Shown in pieces: positions 53,269-61,325 of a stretch of DNA of 64,000 bases. The stretch lies in contig NZ_JAGGPB010000014.1 in assembly GCF_018614055.1 (NCBI RefSeq), forward strand, positions 1 to 64,000, given 5' to 3'. Position 1 is the stretch's first letter, and the number at the start of each line of letters is the position of its first letter. Under the pieces are notes generated by a model. The model had not been told where the DNA came from, did not search any database, and worked only from the letters and a program-made list of their open reading frames with translations. Both the position numbers and the translations under genes were made by a program. Source of the stretch: Streptomyces sp. ISL-98. Its GTDB lineage: Bacteria > Actinomycetota > Actinomycetes > Streptomycetales > Streptomycetaceae.

Positions 53269-54705
53269 TCAGTGGACGAGCACCTTCTCGCCCTCCGCCG
53301 GGGCAGGGGCCGCCGCCTCACGCCGGGACGGGATCAGCAGGGCCACCACCGCCGCGACGCCCACGACACCGGCGCCGATCCACAGCGCGGGGATGGTGCC
53401 GTCGGTGAAGGTGTCGGCGGATTCGTAACCGCCCCGGGCAGCGAAGACCGCGCCCAGGACCGCGACGCCGAGGGCTCCGCCGACCTCGCGCAGGGCATTG
53501 TTCGCGCCGGAGGCGATGCCCTGCTCACCGGGCCGGACGCTGGACATGACCAGGCTGGCGGCAGGGGCGAAGTAGAGGGCCATGCCGATGCCGCCGAGGA
53601 TCAGCGCGGGAAGCTGGGCGGCGTACGACACATCGGGGCCCAGCACCAGGGCGAAGAGCCCGAGACCGACGGCCTGGAGGGCAAGTCCGGTGGCGACGAC
53701 CGGGCGGCCGCCTATGCGGTCGGAGAGATAACCGGCGATGGGCGCCACGATCAGCGGCATACCGGTCCAGGGGAGCATCCGCAGGCCGGCCTCGGTGGGC
53801 GAATATCCGAGGACGCTCTGCAGGAACTGGCTGAGCAGGAAGATCGAGCCGAACATCCCCAGGAACATCAGGAGGCTCGCGATGTTGATCCCGAAGAAGG
53901 CGCGGTTACGGAAGAGCCGCATGGGGAGCATGGGGTTTTTGTTGTTGAAGCCGTGATGGACGAAGCCGCCGATGAGCGCGCTGCCGAGGATCAGCCCAGT
54001 GAGGATCGGAGCGCTGCTCCAGCCGTCCGCCTGCCCGTTGACCAGGGCGTACACGATCCCGAAGAGGCCGCCGCTGACCAGGAGCGTGCCGGGAATATCG
54101 AGCCGGGCGTCCGGGGCGTACGACTCGGAGAGGCGGAGCCGGGCGAGCGGCAGCAACACCAGGCCTATCGGGACGTTCAGCCAGAAGATCCACTGCCAGG
54201 AGATGTGCTCGGTGAGGCTGCCGCCGATGAGCGGGCCACTGGCGACGGCGAGCCCGGTCACGGCGCTGAAGATGCCGAGCGCCATACCGCGGCGTGCGGC
54301 GGGTACGGCCGCGGTGAGCAGGGTGAGCGTGAGCGGCATCATGATCGCGGCGCCGACGCCCTGGACTGCGCGGGCGGCGACCAGGGCGTCGATGCCGGGG
54401 GCGAGGGCGGCCGCCGCCGATGCGCCGGTGAAAACGGTGAGGCCGACGAGGAAGAGCCTGCGGCGGCCGAACCGGTCGCCGAGGGCCGCGCCCAGCATGA
54501 GCAGGACGGCGAAGGTGAGGGTGTACGCGCTGACTGTCCATTCGAGGTCTTCCAGCGCGCCGCCGAGGTCCTTGCGGATGGAGGGGAGGGCGGTGGTGAC
54601 GACGAGGTTGTCGAGCGCCGCCATGAAACCGGCGACGCTGGTGATGACGAGGGCCCAGGTGGCTCCTCGGCGGCCTGTTGTTGGGTTTTCTGCTTGCTCT
54701 TCCAT
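53269..54705 (-). CDS. MFS drug-resistance transporter (DHA2, EmrB/QacA-like)
   Basis: Proton-driven multidrug exporter of the DHA2 family in the cytoplasmic membrane. The 478-residue product has about 14 predicted membrane helices, the first-helix motif AALDNLVVTTALPSI and motif A ALGDRFGRRRLFLVG. GGGGGAG precedes ATG 54705. A candidate operator (54722-54741) stands directly upstream and matches one at the TetR gene, implying repression by that regulator. The cargo is unknown; lipophilic drugs, dyes or an endogenous antibiotic are all possible. Confidence 0.92.
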   Translation of the reverse strand: MEEQAENPTTGRRGATWALVITSVAGFMAALDNLVVTTALPSIRKDLGGALEDLEWTVSAYTLTFAVLLMLGAALGDRFGRRRLFLVGLTVFTGASAAAALAPGIDALVAARAVQGVGAAIMMPLTLTLLTAAVPAARRGMALGIFSAVTGLAVASGPLIGGSLTEHISWQWIFWLNVPIGLVLLPLARLRLSESYAPDARLDIPGTLLVSGGLFGIVYALVNGQADGWSSAPILTGLILGSALIGGFVHHGFNNKNPMLPMRLFRNRAFFGINIASLLMFLGMFGSIFLLSQFLQSVLGYSPTEAGLRMLPWTGMPLIVAPIAGYLSDRIGGRPVVATGLALQAVGLGLFALVLGPDVSYAAQLPALILGGIGMALYFAPAASLVMSSVRPGEQGIASGANNALREVGGALGVAVLGAVFAARGGYESADTFTDGTIPALWIGAGVVGVAAVVALLIPSRREAAAPAPAEGEKVLVH

Positions 54706-54721
54706 GACTCCCCCTGCTGAG

Positions 54722-54741
54722 GTTAGTTATTGATGACTAAC
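54722..54741. promoter_or_regulatory. Candidate TetR operator upstream of the MFS gene
   Basis: Inverted repeat GTTAGT (54722-54727) and ACTAAC (54736-54741), 17 bp from the MFS start. Its inner TTAGT-N8-ACTAA form is identical in layout to the site at 55364-55381. Confidence 0.7.
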
Positions 54742-54792
54742 TTTCCTGGACAGAAAACTCGACGCGAAAACGGCAGCTCACCCCACTCCCGA

Positions 54793-55353
54793 CTACTCCA
54801 CAGTCGGAACCGTAGACATGTCGAAGCCCGACCACACTCGGTGACTCGGCGCGAAGCCCAGCGACGCAAGGACGTTGATCAGCATCCCGTAGGACATGAA
54901 ATAGGTGGTCTCCTTGGTGTCCGCACCAAGAGTCAGGTGCGTGTAGTCCCACAGCTCCGCCCATTCGGCACGGATCGGCTCGCCGAACTCGTGGTCCCCG
55001 GCCGCCTCTGCCGACGCGACGGCGACGTACGTCTGCATGTGCATCAGCAGCCGGTCGGGGTCGTCGGCGAGGAGCTTCTTGTACGCCGCCGCCATGGCCA
55101 TGTGCGCATCCTCGGCCGGAACAGCGCCCGCCGCGCCAGCCAGCGCCTCCCGGGTTTCCCGCAGGCCACGGAGGGCCGCAGCGAGGAAGAGCTCCTGCTT
55201 GTTCTTGAAGAGGCGGAAGAGATACGGCTGCGAGACGCCCACGCGCTTGGCGATCGCCTCGGTGGAGGTCCCGTGGTAGCCGCCGCGGGCGAACTCGGTG
55301 ATCGCCGCGCGGATGACGCTCTCGCGTCGCTCGTCTGCGCTCATCCTGACCAT
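54793..55353 (-). CDS. TetR-family transcriptional regulator
   Basis: Ligand-responsive repressor of 186 residues. The N-terminal helix-turn-helix is intact (SVIRAAITEFARGGYHGTSTEAIAKRVGVSQPYLFRLFKNKQELF, about residues 12-57), followed by a divergent ligand-binding domain. ATG 55353 was preferred to TTG 55374, which lies within the operator. It is 87 bp upstream of, and parallel to, the MFS gene. Near-identical operators before both suggest that it represses itself and the pump and is released by a drug-like ligand. Confidence 0.9.
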   Translation of the reverse strand: MVRMSADERRESVIRAAITEFARGGYHGTSTEAIAKRVGVSQPYLFRLFKNKQELFLAAALRGLRETREALAGAAGAVPAEDAHMAMAAAYKKLLADDPDRLLMHMQTYVAVASAEAAGDHEFGEPIRAEWAELWDYTHLTLGADTKETTYFMSYGMLINVLASLGFAPSHRVWSGFDMSTVPTVE

Positions 55354-55363
55354 GAGAGTGAAG

Positions 55364-55381
55364 TTAGTGGCCAATCACTAA
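55364..55381. promoter_or_regulatory. Candidate TetR operator upstream of the regulator gene
   Basis: Inverted repeat TTAGTG (55364-55369) and CACTAA (55376-55381), 10 bp before the ATG of the regulator. Confidence 0.7.
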
Positions 55382-55441
55382 TCACGTCAAGCGGTAAGGG
55401 GCGCCCGCAATTACGGGGCGCCCCTTACATCGGCCGGAACG

Positions 55442-55870
55442 TCAGGCGAGCTGGACCACGGCGCGGGACATGCCCAGCACCTTCTGGCCCGCACTCATGG
55501 CCGTCAGGTCCACCCGGACCCGGTTGTCGTCCAGCAGCGCGGCGACCTTCGCGCTGACCTCGATCAGCGCGCCCTTGTCGTCGTTCGGTACGACGACGGG
55601 CTTGGTGAAGCGCACGCCGTACTCCACCACGGCGCCCGGGTCGGCCACCCAGTCGGTGACGACACGGATCGCCTCGGCCATGGTGAACATGCCGTGCGCG
55701 ATGACGTCGGGCAGCCCGACCTCGGTGGCGAACTTCTCGTTCCAGTGGATCGGGTTGAAGTCACCGGAGGCGCCCGCGTACTGCACGAGCATGGCCCGCG
55801 TCACGGGAAAGGACTGGGACGGCAGCTCGGTGCCGACCTCGACGTCCGCGTAGGAGATCTTCGCCGTCAT
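55442..55870 (-). CDS. MaoC-like (3R)-hydroxyacyl dehydratase, catalytic subunit (HadB-like)
   Basis: Hot-dog fold protein of 142 residues resembling mycobacterial HadB. The hydratase-2 motif DxNPxH is intact (Asp37, Asn39, His42 in GDFNPIHWN). It probably dehydrates 3-hydroxyacyl-ACP or -CoA in fatty acid synthesis. ATG 55870 overlaps the upstream stop by one base (TGATG), so it is translated with the HadA-like partner. Streptomyces makes no mycolic acids; the substrate may be ordinary or branched fatty acyl chains. Confidence 0.88.
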   Translation of the reverse strand: MTAKISYADVEVGTELPSQSFPVTRAMLVQYAGASGDFNPIHWNEKFATEVGLPDVIAHGMFTMAEAIRVVTDWVADPGAVVEYGVRFTKPVVVPNDDKGALIEVSAKVAALLDDNRVRVDLTAMSAGQKVLGMSRAVVQLA

Positions 55871-56322
55871 CACGCCTCCTCGGCCGCGCGCGAGACGAGC
55901 TTCGTCCACGCCGTCACCACATGCTCGCCGGCCTCGTCGTGGACGTCCCCGCGGATGTCCAGGATGTCGTTGCCGGCCAGCGACTTGACCGCCTCTATCG
56001 TCGAGGTGACCGACAGCCGGTCCCCAGCGCGCACCGGGCGCTTGTACGCGAACTTCTGGTCGCCGTGCACTACGCGGCTGTAGTCGAGACCCAGCTGCGG
56101 GTCCTGTATGACCTGGCCGGCCGCCTTGAATGTGATGGCGAAGACAAAGGTCGGCGGAGCGATCACATCGGTGTGACCGAGCGCCTTGGCGGCTTCCGGA
56201 TCTGTGTACGCGGGATTGGTGTCGCCCACTGCCTCGGCGAACTCGCGGATCTTCTCCCGGCCGACCTCGTACGGTGCGGTGGGCGGATAGGCCCGCCCCA
56301 CGAAGGACTGGTCGAGCGCCAT
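55870..56322 (-). CDS. MaoC-like dehydratase, non-catalytic subunit (HadA-like)
   Basis: Hot-dog fold protein of 150 residues similar to mycobacterial HadA. It carries the equivalent region as GDTNPAYTD (Asp34, Asn36) with Tyr39 where the catalytic His would be. So it most likely binds substrate while HadB catalyses in a heterodimer, as described for HadAB. ATG 56322 follows AGGAGGT 9 nt away. It is preceded by a 14-bp tandem repeat and by a terminator hairpin behind rpmG. Confidence 0.88.
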   Translation of the reverse strand: MALDQSFVGRAYPPTAPYEVGREKIREFAEAVGDTNPAYTDPEAAKALGHTDVIAPPTFVFAITFKAAGQVIQDPQLGLDYSRVVHGDQKFAYKRPVRAGDRLSVTSTIEAVKSLAGNDILDIRGDVHDEAGEHVVTAWTKLVSRAAEEA

Positions 56323-56336
56323 GGGCCCGTACCTCC

Positions 56337-56364
56337 TGATGCCTGTGAACTGATGCCTGTGAAT
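56337..56364 (-). repeat. 14-bp tandem repeat before hadA
   Basis: Two copies (56337-56350 and 56351-56364) differing in one base, reading TTCACAGGCATCAG-like on the minus strand, just upstream of the hadA ribosome binding site. Confidence 0.6.
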
Positions 56365-56385
56365 TGCCTGACGGAAACAACGACA

Positions 56386-56416
56386 CGAGGCCGCCCCCGA
56401 AGTGGGGACGGCCTCG
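56386..56416 (-). terminator. Terminator after rpmG
   Basis: CGAGGCCG (56386-56393) and CGGCCTCG (56409-56416), with CCCC/GGGG pairing inside, 15 nt beyond the rpmG stop. Confidence 0.75.
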
Positions 56417-56431
56417 CATACGAGCCTGTGT

Positions 56432-56596
56432 TTAGCGGGTTTCGCGGTGCGCAGTGTGCGAGTTGCAGCGCGGGCAGTGCTTCTTCATCTCCAGTCGGTC
56501 CGGGTTGTTACGCCGGTTCTTCTTGGTGATGTAGTTCCGCTCCTTGCACTCCACGCAGGCCAGCGTGATCTTCGGGCGGACGTCGGTGGCAGCCAC
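56432..56596 (-). CDS. rpmG: 50S ribosomal protein L33 (zinc-ribbon form)
   Basis: Large-subunit protein of 54 residues: [30 protein letters not shown] and onward. Cys14, Cys17, Cys41 and Cys44 form the zinc ribbon, so this is the C+ form. GTG 56596 follows AAGGAG. The longer frame of 24 additional codons is not homologous. It follows tRNA-Met by 88 bp, as in the mycobacterial thrT-metT-rpmG order. Confidence 0.96.
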
Positions 56597-56684
56597 GTGA
56601 GTGCTCCTTGGACGGACGGTTGACGGATGAACGCATAAAAGAGTAGCCGATCGAAGGACCGACCCCACAATCGGCTACCGTGTG

Positions 56685-56757
56685 TAGCGGTGACCGGACT
56701 TGAACCGGTGACACAGCGATTATGAGCCGCTTGCTCTACCGACTGAGCTACACCGCT
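56685..56757 (-). tRNA. metT: tRNA-Met (anticodon CAT)
   Basis: Elongator-type tRNA of 73 nt: AGCGGTG pairs with CACCGCT and the anticodon loop is CTCATAA. It lies 47 bp after tRNA-Thr; a small hairpin (56767-56792) separates them. Confidence 0.95.
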
Positions 56758-56804
56758 TTGATGCCGGATCCCCCCGCCCGAAGGCGGGGATCACCGATCA
56801 CCAG

Positions 56805-56877
56805 AGCCCCAATACGGAATCGAACCGTAGACCTTCTCCTTACCATGGAGACGCTCTACCGACTGAGCTATTGGGGC
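56805..56877 (-). tRNA. thrT: tRNA-Thr (anticodon GGT)
   Basis: Cloverleaf of 73 nt: GCCCCAA pairs with TTGGGGC and the anticodon loop is ATGGTAA. A possible promoter (TTGGGC, 18-bp spacer, TAATGT) lies at 56889-56918 upstream on the minus strand. Confidence 0.95.
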
Positions 56878-56888
56878 GAGCGATGAAG

Positions 56889-56918
56889 ACATTACACGGT
56901 CGCCCGCCGATCGCCCAA
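56889..56918 (-). promoter_or_regulatory. Candidate promoter of tRNA-Thr/tRNA-Met/rpmG
   Basis: On the minus strand -35 TTGGGC (56918-56913), an 18-bp spacer and -10 TAATGT (56894-56889); the predicted start is about 5 nt before the tRNA-Thr 5' end. Confidence 0.45.
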
Positions 56919-57076
56919 ATCCGTTTCACTGCCCAGCCACAACCGTCCCGTACGCCACTCGTGCCCACACCGGTACGACTATTTCGCTCCTCCTCGAAGG
57001 CTGGATTCCGGGCCCCTAGGCTCGACTCACGCTGCGTGATCTCGATCTTGCACGCCCGAGCCTCGCCAGGAGCCCG

Positions 57077-58351
57077 ATGTCCGACAGCCAGCCGCAGCCG
57101 CCCCATTCCTCCGGTGGCAGCTCTGGAAACAGCGACGGCGCGTCGACCACCGATGCCGCCACGCTGCTGCTCTGCGCCGCCCGTCTCACCGACGGCCGCA
57201 TCGTGGACGTACGGCTCAGCGGCGGGCGTATCGAGGCGGTCGGCACCGCAGGCAGCCTCTCCGCGGTGGGCGCGCGCGTGGACCTCGCCGGGCATCTCCT
57301 GCTGCCCGCCCCCGCCGAACCGCACGCCCACAGCGACACCGCTCTGACCGCCGACACCGGCGGCCCCGTCTCGTACGGCACGGAGGACGTCCAGCGCCGC
57401 ACCACCGAGGCCGCGTTGCTGCAGCTCGGGCACGGTGCGACGGCGCTGCGCTCGCACGTACGCATCGGGGATGTGCAGGGGCTCAGCTCCATGGAGGCGG
57501 TGCTCCAGGCGCGGCGCTCGCTGCGCGGTCTCGCCGATCTGACCGCCGTCGCCGTGCCCCGGCTGCTCACCGGCATCGCGGGCGCGGACGGGCTCGCGAT
57601 GCTGCGGGACGCCGTGAAGATGGGCGCGGGTGTGGTGGGCGGCTGCCCGGACCTGGATCCCGACCCGGCCGGGTACACGGAAGCGGTCCTGGAGGTCGCC
57701 GCCGAGCACGGCTGCCCCGTGGACCTCCATACGGAGGGTGACGATCCGGCGCGTCTCGCCCGGCTCGCGGCGATGGTGGGAGGGCTGCGGCCCGGGGTGA
57801 CGATCGGGCCGTGCGCCGGGATCTCCCGGCTGCCGCTGGACGCCGCGACGCGCGCCGCGGGCCAGTTGGCCGCGGCGGGGGTAACGGTGGTCTGCCTGCC
57901 TCAGGGCGACTGTGTGGGCGTCGAGCGGCGGGGTGCTGGGCCCGCTCCCGTACGGCTGTTGCGGGCGGCCGGGGTGCGGGTCGCGGCGGGCAGCGGGGCG
58001 CTGCGGGACATGGCGAATCCGGTGGGGCGCGGGGATCCGCTGGAGGCCGCCTATCTGCTGGCCTCGCAGGGCGGGATGCGCGCTCCGGACGCGTACGGGG
58101 CGGTGAGTTCGGCGGCTCGGCAGGCGATGGGGCTGCCCGAAGTGCGGGTGGAGGCCGGTTTTCCCGCCGAACTGCTCGCCGTACGCGGGGACCGGATCGC
58201 GGGCGTGCTGTCCCTGGCGTACAGCCGGGTCGTCATCCACCGGGGGCGGGTGGTGGCCCGTACCAGCGCGGTGCGCGAGTACTGCGACTCGGCGGCCGCC
58301 GTCGCGCTCGATCTGCCGCGCCAGGGACGGGCCGGCGGACCCGGGCCCTGA
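57077..58351 (+). CDS. Amidohydrolase-like protein, probably lacking catalytic metal ligands
   Basis: A 424-residue protein with the layout of cytosine-deaminase-type amidohydrolases: HxH at His83/His85 (PHAHSD) and a His218-Glu220 pair (DLHTEGDD). Two expected ligand positions differ: Cys246 stands where a His is normal (GPCAGISR), and the metal-binding Asp of the SDN/HDD-type motif is replaced (AAGSGALRD, Gly307). Hence activity is doubtful. It could be a structural or regulatory relative, or the alignment could mislead me. GCCAGGAG is the ribosome binding site. It is 40 bp before the SDR-like gene, maybe co-transcribed. Confidence 0.75.
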   Translation: MSDSQPQPPHSSGGSSGNSDGASTTDAATLLLCAARLTDGRIVDVRLSGGRIEAVGTAGSLSAVGARVDLAGHLLLPAPAEPHAHSDTALTADTGGPVSYGTEDVQRRTTEAALLQLGHGATALRSHVRIGDVQGLSSMEAVLQARRSLRGLADLTAVAVPRLLTGIAGADGLAMLRDAVKMGAGVVGGCPDLDPDPAGYTEAVLEVAAEHGCPVDLHTEGDDPARLARLAAMVGGLRPGVTIGPCAGISRLPLDAATRAAGQLAAAGVTVVCLPQGDCVGVERRGAGPAPVRLLRAAGVRVAAGSGALRDMANPVGRGDPLEAAYLLASQGGMRAPDAYGAVSSAARQAMGLPEVRVEAGFPAELLAVRGDRIAGVLSLAYSRVVIHRGRVVARTSAVREYCDSAAAVALDLPRQGRAGGPGP

Positions 58352-58391
58352 ACGGACGCGCGCGCGGGCGGGTGGGCGTACGGTCGGAATC

Positions 58392-59048
58392 ATGCGCATT
58401 GTCATCGCAGGTGGACATGGTCAGATCGCGCTGCGGCTGGAGCGGTTGCTCGTCGCGCGCGGGTACGAGGTCGCGGGCATCATCCGGGATCCCGAGCAGT
58501 GCGAGGATCTGCGGGCGGCGGGCGCCGACCCGGTCGTGCTCGACTTGGAAACGGCCTCCGTCGAGCAGGTGGCGGAGGTGCTCGCCGGCGCCGACGGCGC
58601 CGTCTTCGCGGCGGGCGCGGGACCTGGCAGCGGCACGGAGCGCAAGGACACGGTGGACCGGGGCGCGGCCGTGCTCTTCGCGGACGCCGCGGAGCGTGCG
58701 GGCGTACGCCGCTACCTCGTCGTGTCGTCGATGGGCGCCGATCCGCAGCGGCAGGGCGACGAGGTCTTCGACGCGTACCTGCGCGCCAAGGGTGAGGCGG
58801 ACGCGGACGTACGCTCCCGGGCAGGGCTTGACTGGACGATCCTGCGGCCGGGCAGCCTGACGAACGACGCGGGCACGGGGCTCGTGGACCTCGAGGCCTC
58901 TACGGGGCGCGGTCCCGTGGCGCGCGACGATGTGGCGGCGGTCCTGGCAGAGCTGCTGGACACTCCGTCGACAGCGGGCCTGACGCTGGAGCTGATCAGC
59001 GGCTCGGTGCCGGTCACGGTCGCGGTGAAGGACGTCGCCGGTAATTGA
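58392..59048 (+). CDS. NAD(P)H-binding SDR-like protein (YhfK/NmrA type)
   Basis: Atypical SDR of 218 residues with the Rossmann motif IAGGHGQIALRLERLLVARGYEV and the later SSMGAD and LRPGSLTNDAGTG blocks seen in YhfK-like proteins. Substrate unknown. ATG 58392 lies 40 bp after the amidohydrolase-like gene. It ends before the terminator shared with tRNA-Tyr. Confidence 0.87.
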   Translation: MRIVIAGGHGQIALRLERLLVARGYEVAGIIRDPEQCEDLRAAGADPVVLDLETASVEQVAEVLAGADGAVFAAGAGPGSGTERKDTVDRGAAVLFADAAERAGVRRYLVVSSMGADPQRQGDEVFDAYLRAKGEADADVRSRAGLDWTILRPGSLTNDAGTGLVDLEASTGRGPVARDDVAAVLAELLDTPSTAGLTLELISGSVPVTVAVKDVAGN

Positions 59049-59119
59049 ACGCCCGGCGAGTGCCCGGGAGTTCCCCGGGTTCGAGGACTCCGGGTTCGAG
59101 GAGAAGTCCCGTGTACGAG

Positions 59120-59162
59120 AAAACCCCCTCCGGTCTGCATCTCTGCAGTCCGGAGGGGGTTT
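59120..59162. terminator. Terminator between the SDR-like gene and tRNA-Tyr
   Basis: AACCCCCTCCGG-type arms (59121-59133 and 59150-59162) with an inner hairpin. On the minus strand it is followed by TTTTC, so it suits tRNA-Tyr; on the plus strand by TTTCCC, so it can also serve the SDR-like gene. Confidence 0.8.
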
Positions 59163-59171
59163 CCCTACCTG

Positions 59172-59253
59172 TGGCGGCGCCAGGATTCGAACCTGGGAAG
59201 GCTAAGCCGGCGGATTTACAGTCCGCTCCCATTGGCCACTCGGGCACACCGCC
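59172..59253 (-). tRNA. tyrT: tRNA-Tyr (anticodon GTA)
   Basis: Type II tRNA of 82 nt with a long variable arm: GGCGGTG pairs with CGCCGCC and the anticodon loop is CTGTAAA. It is the only tRNA-Tyr-like gene in the window. Confidence 0.96.
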
Positions 59254-59473
59254 ATGGGATGTCGCTCCGGATGACCGCCTGGGGCGGTGCTCCGTGGCAA
59301 CGACGTAAACGATACCTGATACCCGGGGGTGCTCCGCCACCGGATTGATCAGCGCTCGGGGCGGGTGCGGGTGGCTAGGCTTTACGGGAGCGGTCCGGGC
59401 AGGCCCGGCCGCGCACCCCGCCGAGCAAGGCATTCCGATACCAGGCAGCCCCCAATACAAGGAGCCACAGGAC

Positions 59474-59962
59474 ATGGCCGACTCCAGTTTCGACATCGTC
59501 TCGAAGGTCGAGCGGCAGGAGGTCGACAACGCCCTCAACCAGACCGCGAAGGAGATCTCGCAGCGCTACGACTTCAAGAACGTCGGCGCCTCGATCGATT
59601 GGTCCGGCGAGAAGATCCTGATGCAGGCGAACTCCGAGGACCGGGTCAAGGCCATCCTCGACGTCTTCGAGACCAAGCTGGTCAAGCGCGGGATCTCGCT
59701 GAAGGTGCTGGACGCCGGCGAGCCGCAGCTGTCCGGCAAGGAGTACAAGATCTTCGCGTCGATCGAGGAGGGCATCTCCCAGGACAACGCCAAGAAGGTG
59801 GCGAAGATCATCCGCGACGAGGGCCCCAAGGGCGTCAAGGCGCAGGTCCAGGGCGACGAGCTGCGGGTCAGCTCGAAGAGCCGTGACGACCTGCAGGCCG
59901 TTCAGGCGCTGCTCAAGGGCAAGGACTTCGAGTTCGCGCTGCAGTTCGTGAACTACCGCTGA
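59474..59962 (+). CDS. YajQ family nucleotide-binding protein (UPF0234)
   Basis: Small soluble protein of 162 residues with two ferredoxin-like domains. YajQ family members have been reported to bind nucleotides, including c-di-GMP in some bacteria. The product starts [35 protein letters not shown] and ends in [12 protein letters not shown], typical full length. AAGGAG precedes ATG 59474; the 43-codon upstream extension is not homologous. No partner gene is evident next to it. Confidence 0.92.
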   Translation: MADSSFDIVSKVERQEVDNALNQTAKEISQRYDFKNVGASIDWSGEKILMQANSEDRVKAILDVFETKLVKRGISLKVLDAGEPQLSGKEYKIFASIEEGISQDNAKKVAKIIRDEGPKGVKAQVQGDELRVSSKSRDDLQAVQALLKGKDFEFALQFVNYR

Positions 59963-60126
59963 CCTGGCGGTCCGGTACGAGAGCGGGGGTGGAGGCGGCG
60001 CGGCCGGCCGCACCCCCGCACTGCCCGTTGCGATGTCCGAATACCGCCGGTTCCGGTGAGCGCGGCGTCGCAGACTCGTCGTAGACGGGGCGTACACGGG
60101 ACGTACTGCGAGGGAAGGAACGCGCC

Positions 60127-60633
60127 ATGACGGTCTACGCGACCATGGACAGCCCACTGGGCGAGCTGCTGCTGGTCGGCGAGGAGTCCGCGACCGCGCC
60201 CGGCGGCACCGCACTGGCCTCGCTGTCCGTACCGGGGCAGAAGGGCGGGGCGGTCGTCCGGGACGGATGGCGGCTCGCGCCGGAGGCTTTCGACGCCATC
60301 GTCGGGCAGCTGCGGGCGTACTTCGCCGGTGAGCTCACCCGCTTCGACGTGGAGTACGTGAGCGGGGGCACGGCGTTCCAGCAGCGGGTGTGGCGGGCCC
60401 TGGAGGAGATCCCGTACGGCGTGACGGTGTCGTACGGGGACATCGCCGGGCGGATCGGCTCGGCGGGCGCCGGGGTGCGGGCCGTAGGGACCGCGATCGG
60501 GCGCAATCCGCTGCTGGTGGTGCGGCCGTGCCACCGGGTGATCGGGGCGGACGGGGCGCTGCGCGGGTACGCGGGCGGGCTGGAGCGCAAGGAGCGGCTG
60601 CTTGGGCTCGAAGGGGCACTGACGGCGGCATGA
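60127..60633 (+). CDS. ogt: Methylated-DNA--[protein]-cysteine S-methyltransferase
   Basis: Suicidal repair protein that takes the alkyl group from O6-alkylguanine in DNA. The 168-residue product has the active site VVRPCHRVIG with Cys135 and His136, and the upstream helix-turn-helix-like GTAFQQRVWRALEEIPYGVTVSYGDIA. The start is ATG 60127 with GGGAAGGA upstream. The stop overlaps the alkB start (ATGATG), so the two direct-reversal repair enzymes are made together. Confidence 0.95.
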   Translation: MTVYATMDSPLGELLLVGEESATAPGGTALASLSVPGQKGGAVVRDGWRLAPEAFDAIVGQLRAYFAGELTRFDVEYVSGGTAFQQRVWRALEEIPYGVTVSYGDIAGRIGSAGAGVRAVGTAIGRNPLLVVRPCHRVIGADGALRGYAGGLERKERLLGLEGALTAA

Positions 60634-61322
60634 TGCTGTTTCCGGGCCCCCGCGAGCGGGCTGTTGTCGCGCCCGGGGCGGTACATGTACCGGGGTGGCT
60701 GTCGCTGGAGCAGCAGCGGGAACTGGTCTCGGCGTGCCGGGAGTGGGCGCAGGGGCCGGTGCCGATTCGTCACACAGTGCTGCCGGGCGGGGGTGTCATG
60801 TCCGTACAGACAGTGTGCCTCGGGTGGCACTGGAAGCCGTACCGGTATGTCCGTACCGCGGACGATGTGAATGGCGCGCGGGTCGCGGAAGTGCCGGAGT
60901 GGCTGGTGGAGTTGGGGCGGGCGGGGGTGGCCGAGGCGTATGCCGGTGCTTGTGGGGAGGGCAGCGGATACGCGGGCGGCGCGTCTGCGGCCGGTGTGTA
61001 TGCCCCTGACACCGCTCTCATCAACTTCTATGACGGCGCGGCGAAGATGGGCATGCACCAGGACAAGGAGGAGCGGTCCGGTGCGCCGGTCGTGTCGCTG
61101 AGCCTGGGCGATACGTGCGTTTTCCGTTTCGGCAATACGGAGGGGCGGGGACGGCCGTACACAGATGTGGAGTTGGCGTCCGGGGACCTCTTTGTGTTCG
61201 GCGGACCTTCGCGTTTTGCCTATCACGGGGTGCCGAAAGTTCTGCCTGGGACGGGTGATCCGGCGATCGGGATGGCCGGTGGACGGCTCAACATCACACT
61301 GCGGGAGACCGGGCTCACGTAG
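60630..61322 (+). CDS. alkB: AlkB-like 2-oxoglutarate/Fe(II) dioxygenase (DNA alkylation repair)
   Basis: Oxidatively removes methyl groups from 1-methyladenine and 3-methylcytosine. The 230-residue product has the HxD motif MHQDKEE (His143, Asp145), distal His199 (FAYHGV) and the 2-oxoglutarate-binding RLNITLR (Arg219, Arg225). ATG 60630 forms an ATGA overlap with ogt. A start at ATG 60633 would be one codon shorter. A long frame into ogt is spurious. Confidence 0.93.
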   Translation: MMLFPGPRERAVVAPGAVHVPGWLSLEQQRELVSACREWAQGPVPIRHTVLPGGGVMSVQTVCLGWHWKPYRYVRTADDVNGARVAEVPEWLVELGRAGVAEAYAGACGEGSGYAGGASAAGVYAPDTALINFYDGAAKMGMHQDKEERSGAPVVSLSLGDTCVFRFGNTEGRGRPYTDVELASGDLFVFGGPSRFAYHGVPKVLPGTGDPAIGMAGGRLNITLRETGLT

Positions 61323-61325
61323 CCG

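Noticed and set aside
59375..60214. Open frame antisense to yajQ
   Set aside because: Composition and position show it to be a coding shadow of yajQ.
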